From the NCBI GenBank assembly GCA_002573605.1, contig PDNA01000052.1, forward strand, positions 1 to 64,000: a DNA stretch of 64,000 nucleotides, in the 5' to 3' direction. The first letter of the stretch is position 1; the number at the start of each line of letters is the position of its first letter. The DNA is from Polytolypa hystricis UAMH7299 (taxonomy: Eukaryota > Ascomycota > Eurotiomycetes > Onygenales). Under the pieces are notes generated by a model that was not told where the DNA came from, searched no databases, and worked only from the letters and a program-made list of their open reading frames with translations. The position numbers and the translations under genes were made by a program. Shown here piece after piece: positions 11,823-23,579 of the stretch.

Positions 11823-12654
11823 TTTGCGACAGCTGGTCTCCCCTCCTTCTTTGCCAAATGGTGGTGATTAAGGATCCGGCCGCAAGATGAGGTGATGAAT
11901 CAGTGATTAGAAAGAGTAGGATATTTCGGAGAAGAGAAGGGAACGGTCGCGGAGCATGAGGAGTGAAGTGTGCGGAGCTTCAAAGTCAAACAAAAAAGAT
12001 CCCAGGCGCGCCTTAGCTCTGATGCAAGGCAGCAGAGCAAACATGACAAACATTGGGCATCCATCCAATTCCACTTCCAACCTTCTGTTTTGCCTATTCA
12101 ACTTAAGAGCGCACAGCATTTCTAGTTTCATATCTGTTCATATAGCCGTCAACCTACAATATGAATTGGCTACATACCAAAGAAGTCCGCAAATTGTATT
12201 AAGGCAACGGCCCCGCGCTCTCGAAAGCTACGCTTTTTGCTTGTATCTATGCGGACTTCGTTCTTAGACTCACATGTCTTACTACACCTTGGTGACATCT
12301 TCAGCCAACGAAAGATTAAGTTGATATGAGGAGGATTACCAGCTTCGTCGCTGTTTCCTACAAGCCCAGTATTGGTGACAAGGCAGGCAGTACTTTATCA
12401 CTCTATCTAGTGGCTATGTATAGGCCTTGATGTCATGATACGCACCGGCTATGGCCGATTATATGCTCCCTCAAGGCACAGCATGGATGCCAATTACGAG
12501 CCGCTTCAACCCGCCTGTTTTTGTGTCCTTCACGATGGTTTGCCGTATTCGAGTGGTTCTCTGTCATTTCCTCCTTATGATCCTCGAAGGAGCGTCGCTC
12601 TTCCTTCCACTATTCAGTTGCGAAAGGCCTAATCCTACGTCAGCTTACCACACT

Positions 12655-13235
12655 AGTCGTGCCTTCTCCTTTTAGCTATACTGGGTCGTTCCTTCCTTTT
12701 ACAGAATTAGGAAAGAGCGCTCTATCGTGCCTTCTGTTTATAGAACTAGCTAGGAAGGCACATCAGTCGCTCTTTCTCTCTTTAGCAGCAGTCTATCGTG
12801 CCTGCTTCTTTTGATTATACCAGTCGTGCCTTCTGTTTTAAATCGCATCTAGTCGTACCTTCCTCTTTTGACTACAGCGGTCGTGCCTTCTGTTTATAGA
12901 ATTAGGAAGTTACATCCATCGCGCCTTCTTCTTTTAGCAACACTGGTTGCTCTTTCTTCTTTTGGCTAAAATAGTTGCTCCTTCCATTTAGAGAATTAGG
13001 AAAGAGCGGTCTATCGCGCCTTCCTCTTTAGACTATACCAGTCGCCCCTTCCTTTTACAGAATTAGGAAGGCATGCCCATTGCTCTTTCTGTTTTTGACT
13101 ATATAGGTCGCGCCTTCCTTTTACAAAATTAGAAAGGTATGCCTATTGCTGCTTCTGATTTTGACTATATAAATCGTTCTTTCCTTTTACAGAATTAGGA
13201 AGGCACGCTCATCGCTCCTTCCGCTTTAATATAAG
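12655..13235. repeat. degenerate tandem repeat, unit about 66 bp
   Basis: The recurring unit has a CCTTCCTTTTACAGAATTAG core followed by GAAGGCACG-like bases, a CTCATCGCTC-type spacer and TTTTGACTATA. AGAATTAGGAA-like cores lie near 12703, 12743, 12898, 12991, 13059, 13123 and 13189; the last copies are spaced 64-68 bp. Within a unit, CCTTCC and GGAAGG are inverted around the core, so each copy could fold. Left copies are more diverged than right copies. No open frame runs through it. Confidence 0.8.
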
Positions 13236-13989
13236 TTGTGCTATTTGTTTACACGACCAGGAATGTATGTCTATTGGCTACACTTTGTCAGGTAAATCTT
13301 GAGCTCGACCAAAGAGGAGGTGCAAGCGGCTAACAGGAGATATATAGAACAGGAGGATGATAAACTTGGTTGAAGGCAATTATCCTAGGTTCAACACGGT
13401 CTAGAAAACTGGATCGGAGGGTCAGCCGGCGAACTGCCTTATACTGTGCTGTACGTGAAAGAACGGGTGCTCGAGGGAAACGACGGCACCCAAGTGAAGA
13501 CAACGCTTGGTTACACGCTGTGAAAGCTTTGTGAATAAATATGTTTCGTCTTCGTCGCCCGATTGTGGACATTTGACGGAATACTCTAAGCGTACAAACA
13601 ACGCCCACAGCGCGTGATCTGGGAATTTGTAATGCAGCTCTAATATTGCATCGCGCAATACATCTGCGACAGATTAATCTGGCCCGATTTCATTGCTATT
13701 TCCAATCAGGACGCGATAGAAGCTCGGTCGCGTGCAACGCAAACGCCATCCTCAGCCTATCGGAAGTTCGTTTGATACATGAAGGTTTTCATCAGTGAAC
13801 TCTGTTGTCCACACCTAGACGGATACGTGATGGAGTGTTGGCGGATAGGCCGCACGGACATCAATCCAGCCATAACAATGACAATCGAGTCGCATGCTGC
13901 TGTGTTTTAATGTCTCTTAAATTGTCGCGTCTAAATCGCCTGGAATCTGCGTTACCCGATGACGATCGCTAAGCGCAATGCAAGAGAAC

Positions 13990-14300
13990 CTAGGGTTTCA
14001 GTATCCTTTGGCGAAGCGGATTTTGCTGGCTCATGCGCTTTGGTCGCGGTCCTATGATCGTCTCATAATTATGTCCTAGGTATTGCTGGCAAAAGCTCTG
14101 AGCAAGGCGAAATGCGCGGGTATTGCGAGAGTAGTCATCGCCATCTGTCGGACAAGCAACGGCGTCCTCTGCCAACCTTGCGGACCCTTCTAGGTCATTG
14201 ATGTCCCGTTTGTAGAGAAGGGCATTCTCCAGCGCGTTCCCAACTCTAGGGCCACCCAGGCTCGGGATTTCCCTCTCGCGCTTGTGACTCCCATGGGATC
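13990..14300 (-). pseudogene. relic of a fungal TPR-repeat protein (NLR/CHAT-type)
   Basis: Read on the minus strand from about 14300, the frame gives WVALELGNALENALLYKRDINDLEGSARLAEDAVACPTDGDDYSRNTRAFRLAQSFCQQY (written here in part), ending at a stop at 13990. The pattern G-N-L-x-x-R-Y-x-R-x-x-D-I-x-D-L-x-x-S-x-R-L-A-E-x-A-V, then a DH-like turn and the next repeat, is the 42-residue tetratricopeptide of fungal NB-ARC/TPR and CHAT-associated proteins. Only about one and a half repeats remain and the flanks contain stops, so this is a fragment. The start is undefined. Confidence 0.5.
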
Positions 14301-15295
14301 AAGTCTTCGGGATTCTGTCGTAACGCGCCCGGCAACTTCAAAACGATATGTGCGCCTCAAAGGGGGGATTTCGATATTTCAACTCGCAGCTTGCGTATAT
14401 GGACGTGGATAGCCTGGAGCGCATTACTATTTATGGGTGGTTCAAATAAGGAATTGTATATTGAGGGCAAACAAGTAGTCATGGCTTATTTCAAAGGTAG
14501 GCGAGATCCGAAAATCGTGGAATATGGCGCTGAGCGACTGGTTGGTCTCAAGGTATGCCCAGAGGGAAAGGAAATACGAAGACTGCATTTCCATCCACAC
14601 ATTCTCTCCATATTCTCCTGCAGGAATGTAATAGATATAGAATGAATCTGCAGTCGCTCAAGCATTAAAAGTCATAGACAAGGGATATATACATCAATGC
14701 GTAGATTATCAAAAAAGTATGAGGTGGCAGATTGTCCATCGAAGCTCACGCTCTTTTGAAATACCATAACATCCCGTCTCAGTCTACCTCCTATGCTATA
14801 GCATCATGCATGTCCACTTAGACATACCCTAGATGCTAGCGATGATAGGAGGAGGAGGCGTGTTGTTGTGGAACGAAGCTCCCAATTCCCCACAATAGAT
14901 GAACTGCCCCACAATCCTTCAAACCATGTCATCAATTGTTGATGTCCTTTGCCCCGCGCAGCAGTCAATAAACCACCTTCATTTTGACAGCAATAATGCT
15001 TAATTATATATTTCGCGCATGGAGAATAACAAACTCTTATAACTGTGCGATGGTAGCCCTTGTTTTTCCAATGAGTATGTATCTTGATGAAGCTGCTCGC
15101 GTCCAGAAAAGCGTATGTATCAACCAATTGAGTGTTCCCCACACTCACATCCGCGTATGCTCGCCAACAGATCCTCCCTTCACTCGGAGACACACTCCTC
15201 TTGAGCAATGCTTGATAATACACTGAAACAAATAACCATGTATGGAAATTCCATTCTGTGAATTTGTCATCACGTCATTCTGCGCTACGGAGTTT

Positions 15296-15306
15296 TGACT
15301 CCGACA
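15296..15306. promoter_or_regulatory. partial match to the 37-43 kb cluster operator
   Basis: TGACTCCGACA, 346 bases upstream of the aldo-keto reductase start, matches 11 consecutive bases of the 17-bp inverted repeat found in the cluster at 37-43 kb (GTGTCTGACTCCGACAC). The left GTGTC arm is absent. It may be chance. Confidence 0.25.
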
Positions 15307-15651
15307 TCCCGCGTACTTGTAGCATGCGATGCGGGGTGGGGTGCTTTGGGCCGTAGGAGTCGAGTCGCACCGGGTATGGAAAACGTGTAGCGTACTTACG
15401 TTTGCTTGTCGGACCCTCTATATATTGTAGTTGGACTCCCTCTCAATGGGAAAAATAAGAAGAAATCTGTCCTTCGATTTTGGTTTCTGCTCCAATTGAC
15501 CTTGTACGTTCTCCTGTCAGTTCTTTAGCAGTCAATCGCATTTTCTGCTTCCCCATCTGCGAGCAGAAAGTTGGAGATCTTCTGCATATTAAACTTGCTA
15601 TCAAATCTTTAACAAGGATATTTTCAATTGCACATCAGGATTTCAACCACA

Positions 15652-17169
15652 ATGAGCGCACCATCCGACTTACCGGCCTCTCTCCAGGCGTCTCTCGCCA
15701 CCAGCAAGGCCGGATATAAAAGGCTTGGCAAGAGCGGGCTGCGAGTGTCTGTGCCTATCTTTGGCACCATGAGCATTGGATTTTCGTCGTGGCAGGATTG
15801 GGTAATTGATGAAGACAAGGTTTGTCTTGGATCTCCATGAAGAGACTAGTTGTTTCCTCGTTGATTTGGAGTTGGGATAAATTGGTTAATTGTTGGGATT
15901 AAATATAGTCGCTGCCGTTGTTGAAAGCTGCTTATGATAACGGTATTAACACTGTAAGTTGAGCCCAAAGCTTCCCCAGCATATTGTTTGTGACATTCGT
16001 TTTCGTGAGGCAAACACTAGGGCATGGGAGTTGATGAAGCTAACCTCATACCACGATCGGGAAATACGTAGTGGGATACTGCCGACATATACTCGAACGG
16101 CGTATCGGAAGAAATCATCGGCAAGGCCATTAAGAAGTATAATATTCCCCGACATAAGCTGTTGATTTTGACCAAGTGTTACGGAGTCGTCAATGAGGAG
16201 GAAAATGTCAACACCTTCATGCATCGAGAGGAATATGGCCAGAGCAAAGACTGGGTCAACCAGTTCGGTAAGACGGATTCCCCGCTCCGTATTCTCCAAG
16301 GACACGCCAGACTGGTGTCCAAGGGGAGAAAAAGAGAAAAGGAAATAGGAAAAGCTAAAAGGAAGACGTTACCGAACAGGTCTATCCCGACAGGCAATCT
16401 TCGCGGCCGTGAATGCTTCTCTCAGGCGATTAGACACCGACTATATCGACCTCCTCCAGATCCACAGGTTTGACTACGAAGTCCCAATTGAAGAAACGAT
16501 GGAGGCGCTTCATGACCTTGTAAAGAGCGGCAAGGTCAGATATATTGGTGCCAGCTCAATGTGGACATACCAATTTGCCACGATGCAGTTCTGTGCTGAG
16601 AAGCATGGTTGGACCAAGTTCATCTCAATGCAGAACCAGTATAGTCTGCTGTACCGTGAGGAAGAGCGGGAGATGAACAAGTTCTGCAATGAGACTGGCG
16701 TTGGACTAATTCCGGTATGCAAATTCCCTCAGTCTTTTTCATGTCGACCTCCTTCTGCTTCTGCCTACCTCTCTTCCAGCTATCCTCTCAACTTGTAGGA
16801 TTGGAACTAACTCACCTACCTTATTATTAGTGGGGACCTCTCGAGAAAGGCTTCCTGGCCCGCCCCCTCGCCACAGCCAAGGAAGGCACCACAATACGAT
16901 CCGCAATCCTTCATAAACGCGGCATCTTGTCAGAGGTCGAGTTTAAGACGATTGAGCGGGTGGAGGAGCTCGCGAAGAAGAAGGGATGGAAGATGAGCCA
17001 TGTTGCGCTGGCATGGATCAATAAGCGCATCAGCAGCCCAATTATCGGGTTCAGCTCGATCGAGAGAATTGAGGAGGCACTAGAGGCAAACGGGAAGACA
17101 TTGACTGACGAGGAGGAGAAGTATTTGGAGGAGTTGTACCAGCCAAGACCAGTCACTGGCCACGCGTGA
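15652..17169 (+). CDS. aldo-keto reductase (yakC/Kv-beta-like group)
   Basis: Five exons, 15652-15819, 15909-15953, 16072-16267, 16380-16714 and 16831-17169, give 360 aa; all introns are GT-AG and phases agree. This is an NADPH-dependent (alpha/beta)8 barrel oxidoreductase. The catalytic tetrad is visible: Asp73 and Tyr78 in WDTADIYSNG, Lys106 in LLILTKCYG and His165 in LLQIHRFD. The MQNQYSLLYREEEREM and IIGFSSIERIEEALEANG blocks are typical of fungal reductases near versiconal hemiacetal acetate reductase and pyridoxal reductases. The real substrate cannot be told. It stands alone with gene-poor DNA on both sides, so it may be an accessory gene. A partial copy of the cluster operator lies upstream. 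Confidence 0.9.
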
Positions 17170-18661
17170 ACTGCTTTGCTAGATGGATCCAGGCATGGAG
17201 TGAGTAAACCCACTTGAACTAGACCTCGTGGGTTGTCATAGATTAGTAGATTCAAAAATAAATGAAGTTTATTCTTTGAGCTCATGTGAGGCTGTGTGCT
17301 GCATGTACCAATGGCTGATGCAAGTGCGTCATAGGCGGACACCTGGAAGGCTGCAAACAATGTTACTAACCAATGTTCTTCCAATGGCTTCAATTCACAT
17401 CATTGTCAATCATAACTTGTGAAGAATGAGATAGATTAATTCCCCACCCCAATTGATAGCATCAAGCTTTTGCTGTACTCCACAGTGATGAGTGCCATTG
17501 TGTTATTGGGAGAGCTCTAGAGTCAGCAGTCGGCCTGGAGCAGTTCCAGGGCAAGGCAAGACGCAAGAGTGGACCCTGCTTGGCTGACTAAGTGGAGGCG
17601 GAAGAAGTCATGATGCGGGGTGCAGGGCTAGTAACCGCTAGTTGCAGTTAGCGCCAAACCGACAACACGCCATTCGACGCTTGGAAGGGGAAGCTCCTCT
17701 CGTGACTTGTCGAGTGACCATCGAGTGACCCGGAACTCGCGGGTTGCTGCGTGAGCTTGATTGCGAATCCAACTGCATGATTCCATTGCTGGATTCTGCA
17801 GATTCGAAAGGATGTGTTCGAAGGACTGTGCTCCTTGGAGTTCATTTTGGTTGTTGCAATGCATCTCTTATACTTCATTGAGAGCATGGCTGTGCTGCTT
17901 GTAGATGTAACTCCCATGTATGTACATGGACATGGACGTATCGGACACTGCATACAACGTGCCGCTCCCCCTTGCCCATTGTGTCACGAGAACATCCAGG
18001 CCATCAATAATAATAATATTATAATACTGGTCTTGGTCTTGCTGCGAATCCCATTACTCCACGCTTGGCCAGATCCAGCCATGTCATGGCTCCCTGTACA
18101 GGTGACCTGAGCGGTACTTGTAGCTACCCCCTCATACGTCACTCACGCCACACCAACCGATGTGCACCACAGGTTACTTCCGGGTAGCATGGACCTCACC
18201 TATGCCTTTCCTTATCTGGATGGCCTGGCGCAACCCCGCTTCTGATGACCGATGGCTGGGCGGGTGCCTATGACTACCTCCTCCCTTCTCCCCTTTCTCT
18301 TCTTCCTCTTCTTCCTCTTCTTCCTCTTTCTCCTCCATCTCCGGATCCCCTTCGTCCACACCCATCATCCCCCTGGTACCTGACTACACCATCCCTTTGA
18401 CCAAGCTTCTGTACACTCTTGCTACTACACTCACTATCCAAGCTTCACAGGTACGTATGTTCACATGTACTCATTCCCGCCCGTCCTCCTATGCCTCCTG
18501 AATCTCCAACCCCCATCCTCTCAGTTCGAGACACTTTATCCTCGCTCCATCTTCATCATCATCATCATCATCACCATCACCATCAATCGTACCTCCCCCA
18601 TTCACGTGTGCATTTAGCTTACATGGGCCTGTAGCTCCGTTTCCATATATCCAACTCTACC
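17170..18661. other. intergenic region
   Basis: This holds the 3' UTR of the aldo-keto reductase and the promoter of the next gene, with a CTTCCTCTT-repeat pyrimidine tract (about 18298-18336) and a CAT microsatellite (18554-18586). The His-rich frame read across the microsatellite is not credible as a gene. Confidence 0.5.
18554..18586 (+). repeat. CAT/CAC trinucleotide microsatellite
   Basis: About eleven CAT or CAC triplets in a row lie some 75-110 bases upstream of the next start codon, within a probable 5' UTR or promoter. Confidence 0.85.
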
Positions 18662-19432
18662 ATGTCTGAACCACTCACAAAGATCGACTCCGCCGTCGCC
18701 GGCCTCACCATCTCAGAGGATAAGGTTTCCAAGAAGGATAAGACACATAAGCGGACAACATCCTCAGTTGAGGGAGTAAGGAATATCAATGACCTAGGTA
18801 AGCACAACCCTGCACTGCAAATGGCCAGCTACCACTCCAAGGTATGCGGTCTTGCTCCTGAACTCGTACTAACCCGAGATTGTCTCGATGTACAGAGAAG
18901 GAAGGAATTGAGTTGCAGATCGCAATAGAAACACAGAAACTCAACTGGTAAAACCATGCTCATCAACCATCCTCCCCGCTGCGGCATTGGCTAACATATC
19001 CTCGATGATCCAGGAAACTAAACACGTCACCCGCGAGTCTAGACGATAAAGATGACCTCAAGAAGTTCCTTACCAAGCCACCAGTAAAGAAGATCGACCT
19101 CCACTTCCCACTAGGCCTAAAAGTCACTGCGAGGAACCTCAAGGGAGTAACAATCAAGGATGCGCTAGACGCAATCTATAAGCAGTACAAGAAGAAGGTA
19201 TGCAGAGGGCTAGCCCCCTGATCTCTCTCTCTCTTGGCACCTCTCAGGTACGCGATATAGAACAATAGCTAACGTGCTTTATCCAATGCAGGCTGATGAC
19301 GAGCTGGACAACCCAATCCTTGCTGGCTTCGAGTGGGACAAGGAGGAGTCGTGGACGCAGCTGATCATACACCAGAAGAAGGAAGGTGCTCCCCCACCTA
19401 GCAAAAAGTCGAAAAAGAAGGGCGGAGAATAA
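18662..19432 (+). CDS. small conserved fungal protein of unknown function (DUF6699-like)
   Basis: Exons 18662-18797, 18896-18947, 19014-19197 and 19292-19432 encode 170 aa; all four pieces join in phase with good splice sites. The N-terminus is Lys/Ser/Thr-rich and probably unstructured. Then come GIELQIAIETQKLNWKLN and a compact domain with KKIDLHFPLGLKVTARNLKG, VTIKDALDAIYKQYKKK and FEWDKEESWTQLIIHQKK, ending in a basic KKSKKKGGE tail that could be a nuclear signal. The order of a strand, then VTI-DALDAIY, then a Trp-rich strand resembles the DUF6699 fold of fungal proteins, but this is a weak resemblance and no role is known. A run-on of the first exon past 18797 would end quickly and is disfavoured. 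Confidence 0.7.
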
Positions 19433-20392
19433 GCTCTAACCCAGCAATCCCCCCCACACTTGGTCCGCCCACAATCATCTGTCAACCGAAGCAGTCTTCG
19501 CGACGTCAGATCTCTGTGTGCCATGGGGGCCCCGCAACCTTGATGAGTGCTGAATCGCTCATGAATGTGTTTATTTTGCTTTCTCTTTCTCCTGTCCTAT
19601 ATCCGTGTTAGCCTTTCCACATTATATATCTTCCTCTGTTCGAGAATGCAGCTCCCCTTTCACCATACTTGCTTGTGGGTACATGTTATATTATCGCTGT
19701 AAACAAAAAACAAGTCAAGCGGCCTCTGGAGTCCTGCGAATTTGTGCATCAAATGGGTTTTCTTCTCCCCCCCCTTTTGCACTCGAGAAATTGCATGCTT
19801 TTTTGCTTGCGTTCGGTCATCTCGCGATAGATAGAAGGTTGTCTTCTTCGCCTGGTTTACCCTTGTTTGTTGCTCTTTTTTTATTTTTATTTTTATTTCG
19901 ATGTAGCATCCCATTCCGACTTTTGTCATTCATTGATCTAGCTAGAATGTATGTAGCTAGATGAAGATTAGCAGAACAACAAGTTGACTGCAAACAAATA
20001 TCTCACTTGCTCTTTTTTCCCTTCGTTTTACCCAGGTGGGGTGGATATCCCATGAGACTCGTTCAATGTTCTGCAGTGGTGGCATAATCCGGAAGGTTGG
20101 CCATGCGAAAATGGTGCGCAAAGTTTGACCTATGAAATCAGAAATGGAAACTCTCTCATAGGTATGTAGTTGGTAGCTACTCGTGGTTGGAGGAAGCTGC
20201 TGGCGGAAAGAATCTCTGCATAAATATGTGGATACCTCAGTGTGGGGCTAGACTAGTACATAATTTCCCTTTCTTCTCTTTCTTCTCTTCGCAATCACAT
20301 CCATCCACAACGCTGCGATTGCTCCTCTCACTCTCGTTCTAATATAGCAGCATCCCAGTCTGCAAGGATCCTATGTATATATACAGGTCAAG
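19433..20392. other. convergent intergenic region
   Basis: This contains the 3' UTRs of the flanking convergent genes. T-rich, no recognisable gene or repeat. Confidence 0.5.
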
Positions 20393-22788
20393 CTAACTGC
20401 TTGGTTCCAGTCCATCAACTTCATCTTCCTCAGCACCATCCCTCGAACAGAATCCATCGCTTGCATACTCCTCCTCAGGTTCTGAACCCACATCAGATAA
20501 AGGAGCATAATCACTATCTGTCTCGCTGTCAGAGTCCACCAGGTCAAAGTCTCTGCTCTGAAATCCCAAAATATACAGACACTGTATGGTCGAAACGCCT
20601 ACATCCGCCCCAGAATTGTCCTTGCCCAATCTCTTGTGCCTAAAACAGAGTTCGTTGTCATGACAATAGCATCCAGCGATTCCATCCATCAGAGATGTCA
20701 ATCCGCACTCGGAATGGTCTTCGTCGCCAAAACGCACATCAGCTGCTAGCGCAGAGGGCTGGGCGCAGAGATCCAAGAGCTGTGCTGTGAATTCCTCAAC
20801 ACTAGCTAGGATGGCTGAAGCATTCAACGGCCATTTATTCAACCCCCGAACCAAGTACCCGGCCGTGATGGAGTTGCAGCGCTCCTTGTATGGTAACTCG
20901 TCTGTGTGGACGCAACAGCTACTCTCGAATGTCTTTTCACAGACTTTCACCAAATGAGATAGGAGCGAGTTGCGTTCCCTTTCAATAATTGTTTCCATTG
21001 TTTCGTTGTTTGGACCGGAATATGATCGTATGGGAAGCTTAGTACTCGCGGCGCTGCGAGGAAAACAGAAGGTAAAACGAGGCTCGTAGAGTGCTGTATC
21101 AGGGAGCAAGTCGTCTAGCCTATGACCCCTAAATACTAAGCTACCATCCGAGCCCTTTGCAGAATTGACGCAGAGATGGTCCATCCAAGCCTCTAGTATG
21201 GCACCAACACGGAATTCCCAGGCGATCAGCATCCATTCTGTATATTTTGGATCCAACTGCTTTCGAATGTATGGTCTCAACCATCCCGGTACAAAAGGCA
21301 TGAATAATTCGTGGGCTAGATATCTGCGGGAAAGACAAGCTAGAGCATAAATCTCCTGGAAGCTAAGCGTCTTTGGCAGTGCCGAAAATTGAAGATGAGC
21401 GATCTGCAGCATGATGGAGATACACGTTGCATTGTCATCGGGAAGGTTTATCGTTTTCATATCAGATTGCGCCGTTGACTCGATCAGGTCTTTCCACACT
21501 GAACTTATGGATATCAACAGCTTGGATGACGTTAGGAAGCGATTTGGGTCGGTTTGGCCAACAATAAGTAGTACGTCTCCCTCCGGATCATAGACGGTTT
21601 GCTGCTGACTGGAGGTAGGCCCATTTTCACTAGAATCCTCCGTATCAGGCCCTTCCGATGTGGCCGCATCGCTACTCGGTTTGGGCGAACTGTGGGGCTC
21701 TAGCACAATAGGAGTGAGTTCACCGGTCGAAAATATATTTTTCTTTGGGCCTATGCGTCTAACCTTTTGATGGACTTGTGTCCTCCGGTGGCTGGATCTC
21801 ATTCAGTGTATCTTCGGACTGCGGAGGGCCAGGTGAGTCGGACGCAGTTAGTTCTCCCTTTAGATCTTCATCTGGTCCTTCCTCAGATGACTCCAGAGAC
21901 ACTGCGTGCTTAGGAGGTCTAAAAACATGAGCCTGTGCTATAACAGTCCTATTTGTCACTGGCACACTTGACTCCAAAAGAGCTCGTATCGGGATTGATA
22001 TATGATATGATTCTGCAAGTTCCAGAGCTTTGGAAATAAGAACCAGCAAATAAGCCTCATACTTTCCAATATCCACTTGATTAAATTAAACCAGACTCAA
22101 GAACTTACCAACAGCGGGTGGAACCCAAATATTACCAAACATCCAACAATCGTCACTTTCCTCTCTGGAGCTCAGATATAGTCTCTCGGCACTTTCTTCT
22201 TCTTTACTTGCCCAGGGGAAAGCGGCACGAAACATGCCGGTGGCACTGATATAGTCATCTTCGACTCGTCTCTAAGTTTTAAAGAATAGAGTTAAAGAAA
22301 AGGAGTTGTTAGTTGACTTCCAAAAGACAAAAAAGACACAGATGACCTCATAAACTCGCAGGCTAGACTAGGCGGATAGAAAAAAAAGAGGGGCGGATGA
22401 AACAACATTATCTTACCATCAAGAAGTAATTTCCGGGAATTTTCCCTCGCCAAATCCCGCCAATCTCAGCCTCTTCGGTGATCTTGGGCAACGGCACCCT
22501 CAAATGCACATAGTCGAATCCATCCTTCTTCTGGGAACCTGCGCAATTGGCATGCCCTGGGGTTGTGCACATATTTTTCGGTGTAGTTCTCCCCAGTTTG
22601 CGTCTTGAGATAAGATCATCATCTAAGAAAATGCGATTTGCGTGTTAATGGGTTCGATCTTTTACCAAAAAAATAAAAAATTAGGGGGTCGAGGGGGGAT
22701 GCTCCTCTTGCATTGAACAGGGTCACTGACAACTCGGTGCAAGATCGGGTTCAAGGAAAGGGTTATGTTTCTCCGGCAAGGGGCGCAT
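20393..22788 (-). CDS. APSES/KilA-N (Bqt4-like) domain protein with a C-terminal BTB/POZ region
   Basis: Model: exons 22788-22727, 22603-22417, 22271-22109, 22027-21764 and 21699-20393, total 660 aa, all joins in phase. Residues about 20-160 form an APSES/KilA-N-like domain as in Bqt4: GFDYVHLRVPLPK, IPGNYFLMRRVEDDYISATG, MFRAAFPWASKEEE, GNIWVPPAVALELAESYHIS. A disordered acidic linker (EGPDEDLKGELTASDSPGPP) follows. From about residue 260 a fungal BTB/POZ region begins: VYDPEGDVLLIVG, FLTSSKLLISISSVWKDLI, ALACLSRRYLAHELFMPF. The C-terminus is acidic. Bqt4 proteins tether chromatin at the inner nuclear membrane; no membrane helix is visible here. The last intron (64 nt, GTTAGA donor) creates the fusion; without it there would be two overlapping genes. 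The first intron is the least certain. Confidence 0.65.
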
Positions 22789-23579
22789 AATGAGTGAACT
22801 CTTGCGGCAATCAATCAATAAGCAGATGAACTCTAGAATATATGAGGGGCATATATATATATGACGTAGACTGTGTGTAAAATAAAGGGGTTTTTGGAAG
22901 ATAGTTCACTGCTTCGCGAGCAGATTTCCACCATGAGGAGAGAAAGAGATTCGTGGGCGCTTACACACACACCAGCCCCCTGTTTCTAGTCGCGTAAAGC
23001 CATTTGTTATTGGTTAATTTTGCACCGCAAACACTTGGCGGTATGTATTTTGCATATACATTTTACTTCTTTCGCATCTTATGCGCTGGACCGTCCCCCT
23101 TGTGCTTTAGTTAGGCAATCCTGTGGTAGTAAACGGAAAGAAGAGAGTTGGCCCTCCCCTCTGAGAATTTTTTTTTTGGACATTGCGCTTCCTCATTATA
23201 TAGCTTCATTAGTGATTGGTAATCTAGTTTCGGCAGGATACATATGACATGTCTGTCCATAGAGAAGAGGAAAAGGGACGAGAAGAAAAAGGACGAAAGT
23301 AGGGGAAGACATCAAGGTCATGCAAAAAGTCATCTACCGTCAAGCAAACAAAAAAGAATATAAAAAAAAAGAGCCTCCTGAAAACGCCGCTCGTTGCAAA
23401 ATAAAACTCCAGTATAGTATCGTTGAGGGAAAAAGTCGTGTAAAGCATTCAAATCATGCTAGGAAAAGGTTTGGAAAGGAGCAATAGGAGGAAGAATACA
23501 TATAATAAACAAATCGATAGGATGGGTTCAAAGCTGGGAAACCGTGAGCAAAAAACGCTTCATGCGAAAAATAACCATT
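22789..23579. other. intergenic region
   Basis: Promoter of the APSES-BTB gene and 3' UTR of MDM1. No gene or repeat recognised. Confidence 0.5.

Larger units (their letters stand above)
11823..15651. other. gene-poor island with repeats and gene relics
   Basis: In 3.8 kb I find no intact gene. It contains a diverged tandem repeat (about 12655-13235) and a TPR-gene relic (about 13990-14300), both listed separately. Open frames near 13330-13658, 14391-14645 and 14804-15226 are short, unsupported and may be further decayed coding DNA. The right-hand 400 bases are the promoter of the aldo-keto reductase. Confidence 0.5.

Noticed and set aside
18419..18634. His-rich frame across the CAT microsatellite
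   Set aside because: Coding appearance comes only from the trinucleotide repeat; it sits in the 5' region of the next gene.
22028..22108. A 33-nt intron (22108-22076) in the APSES-BTB gene
   Set aside because: Too short for fungal splicing; the acceptor at 22028 restores the conserved PPAVALELAESY block with an 81-nt intron.
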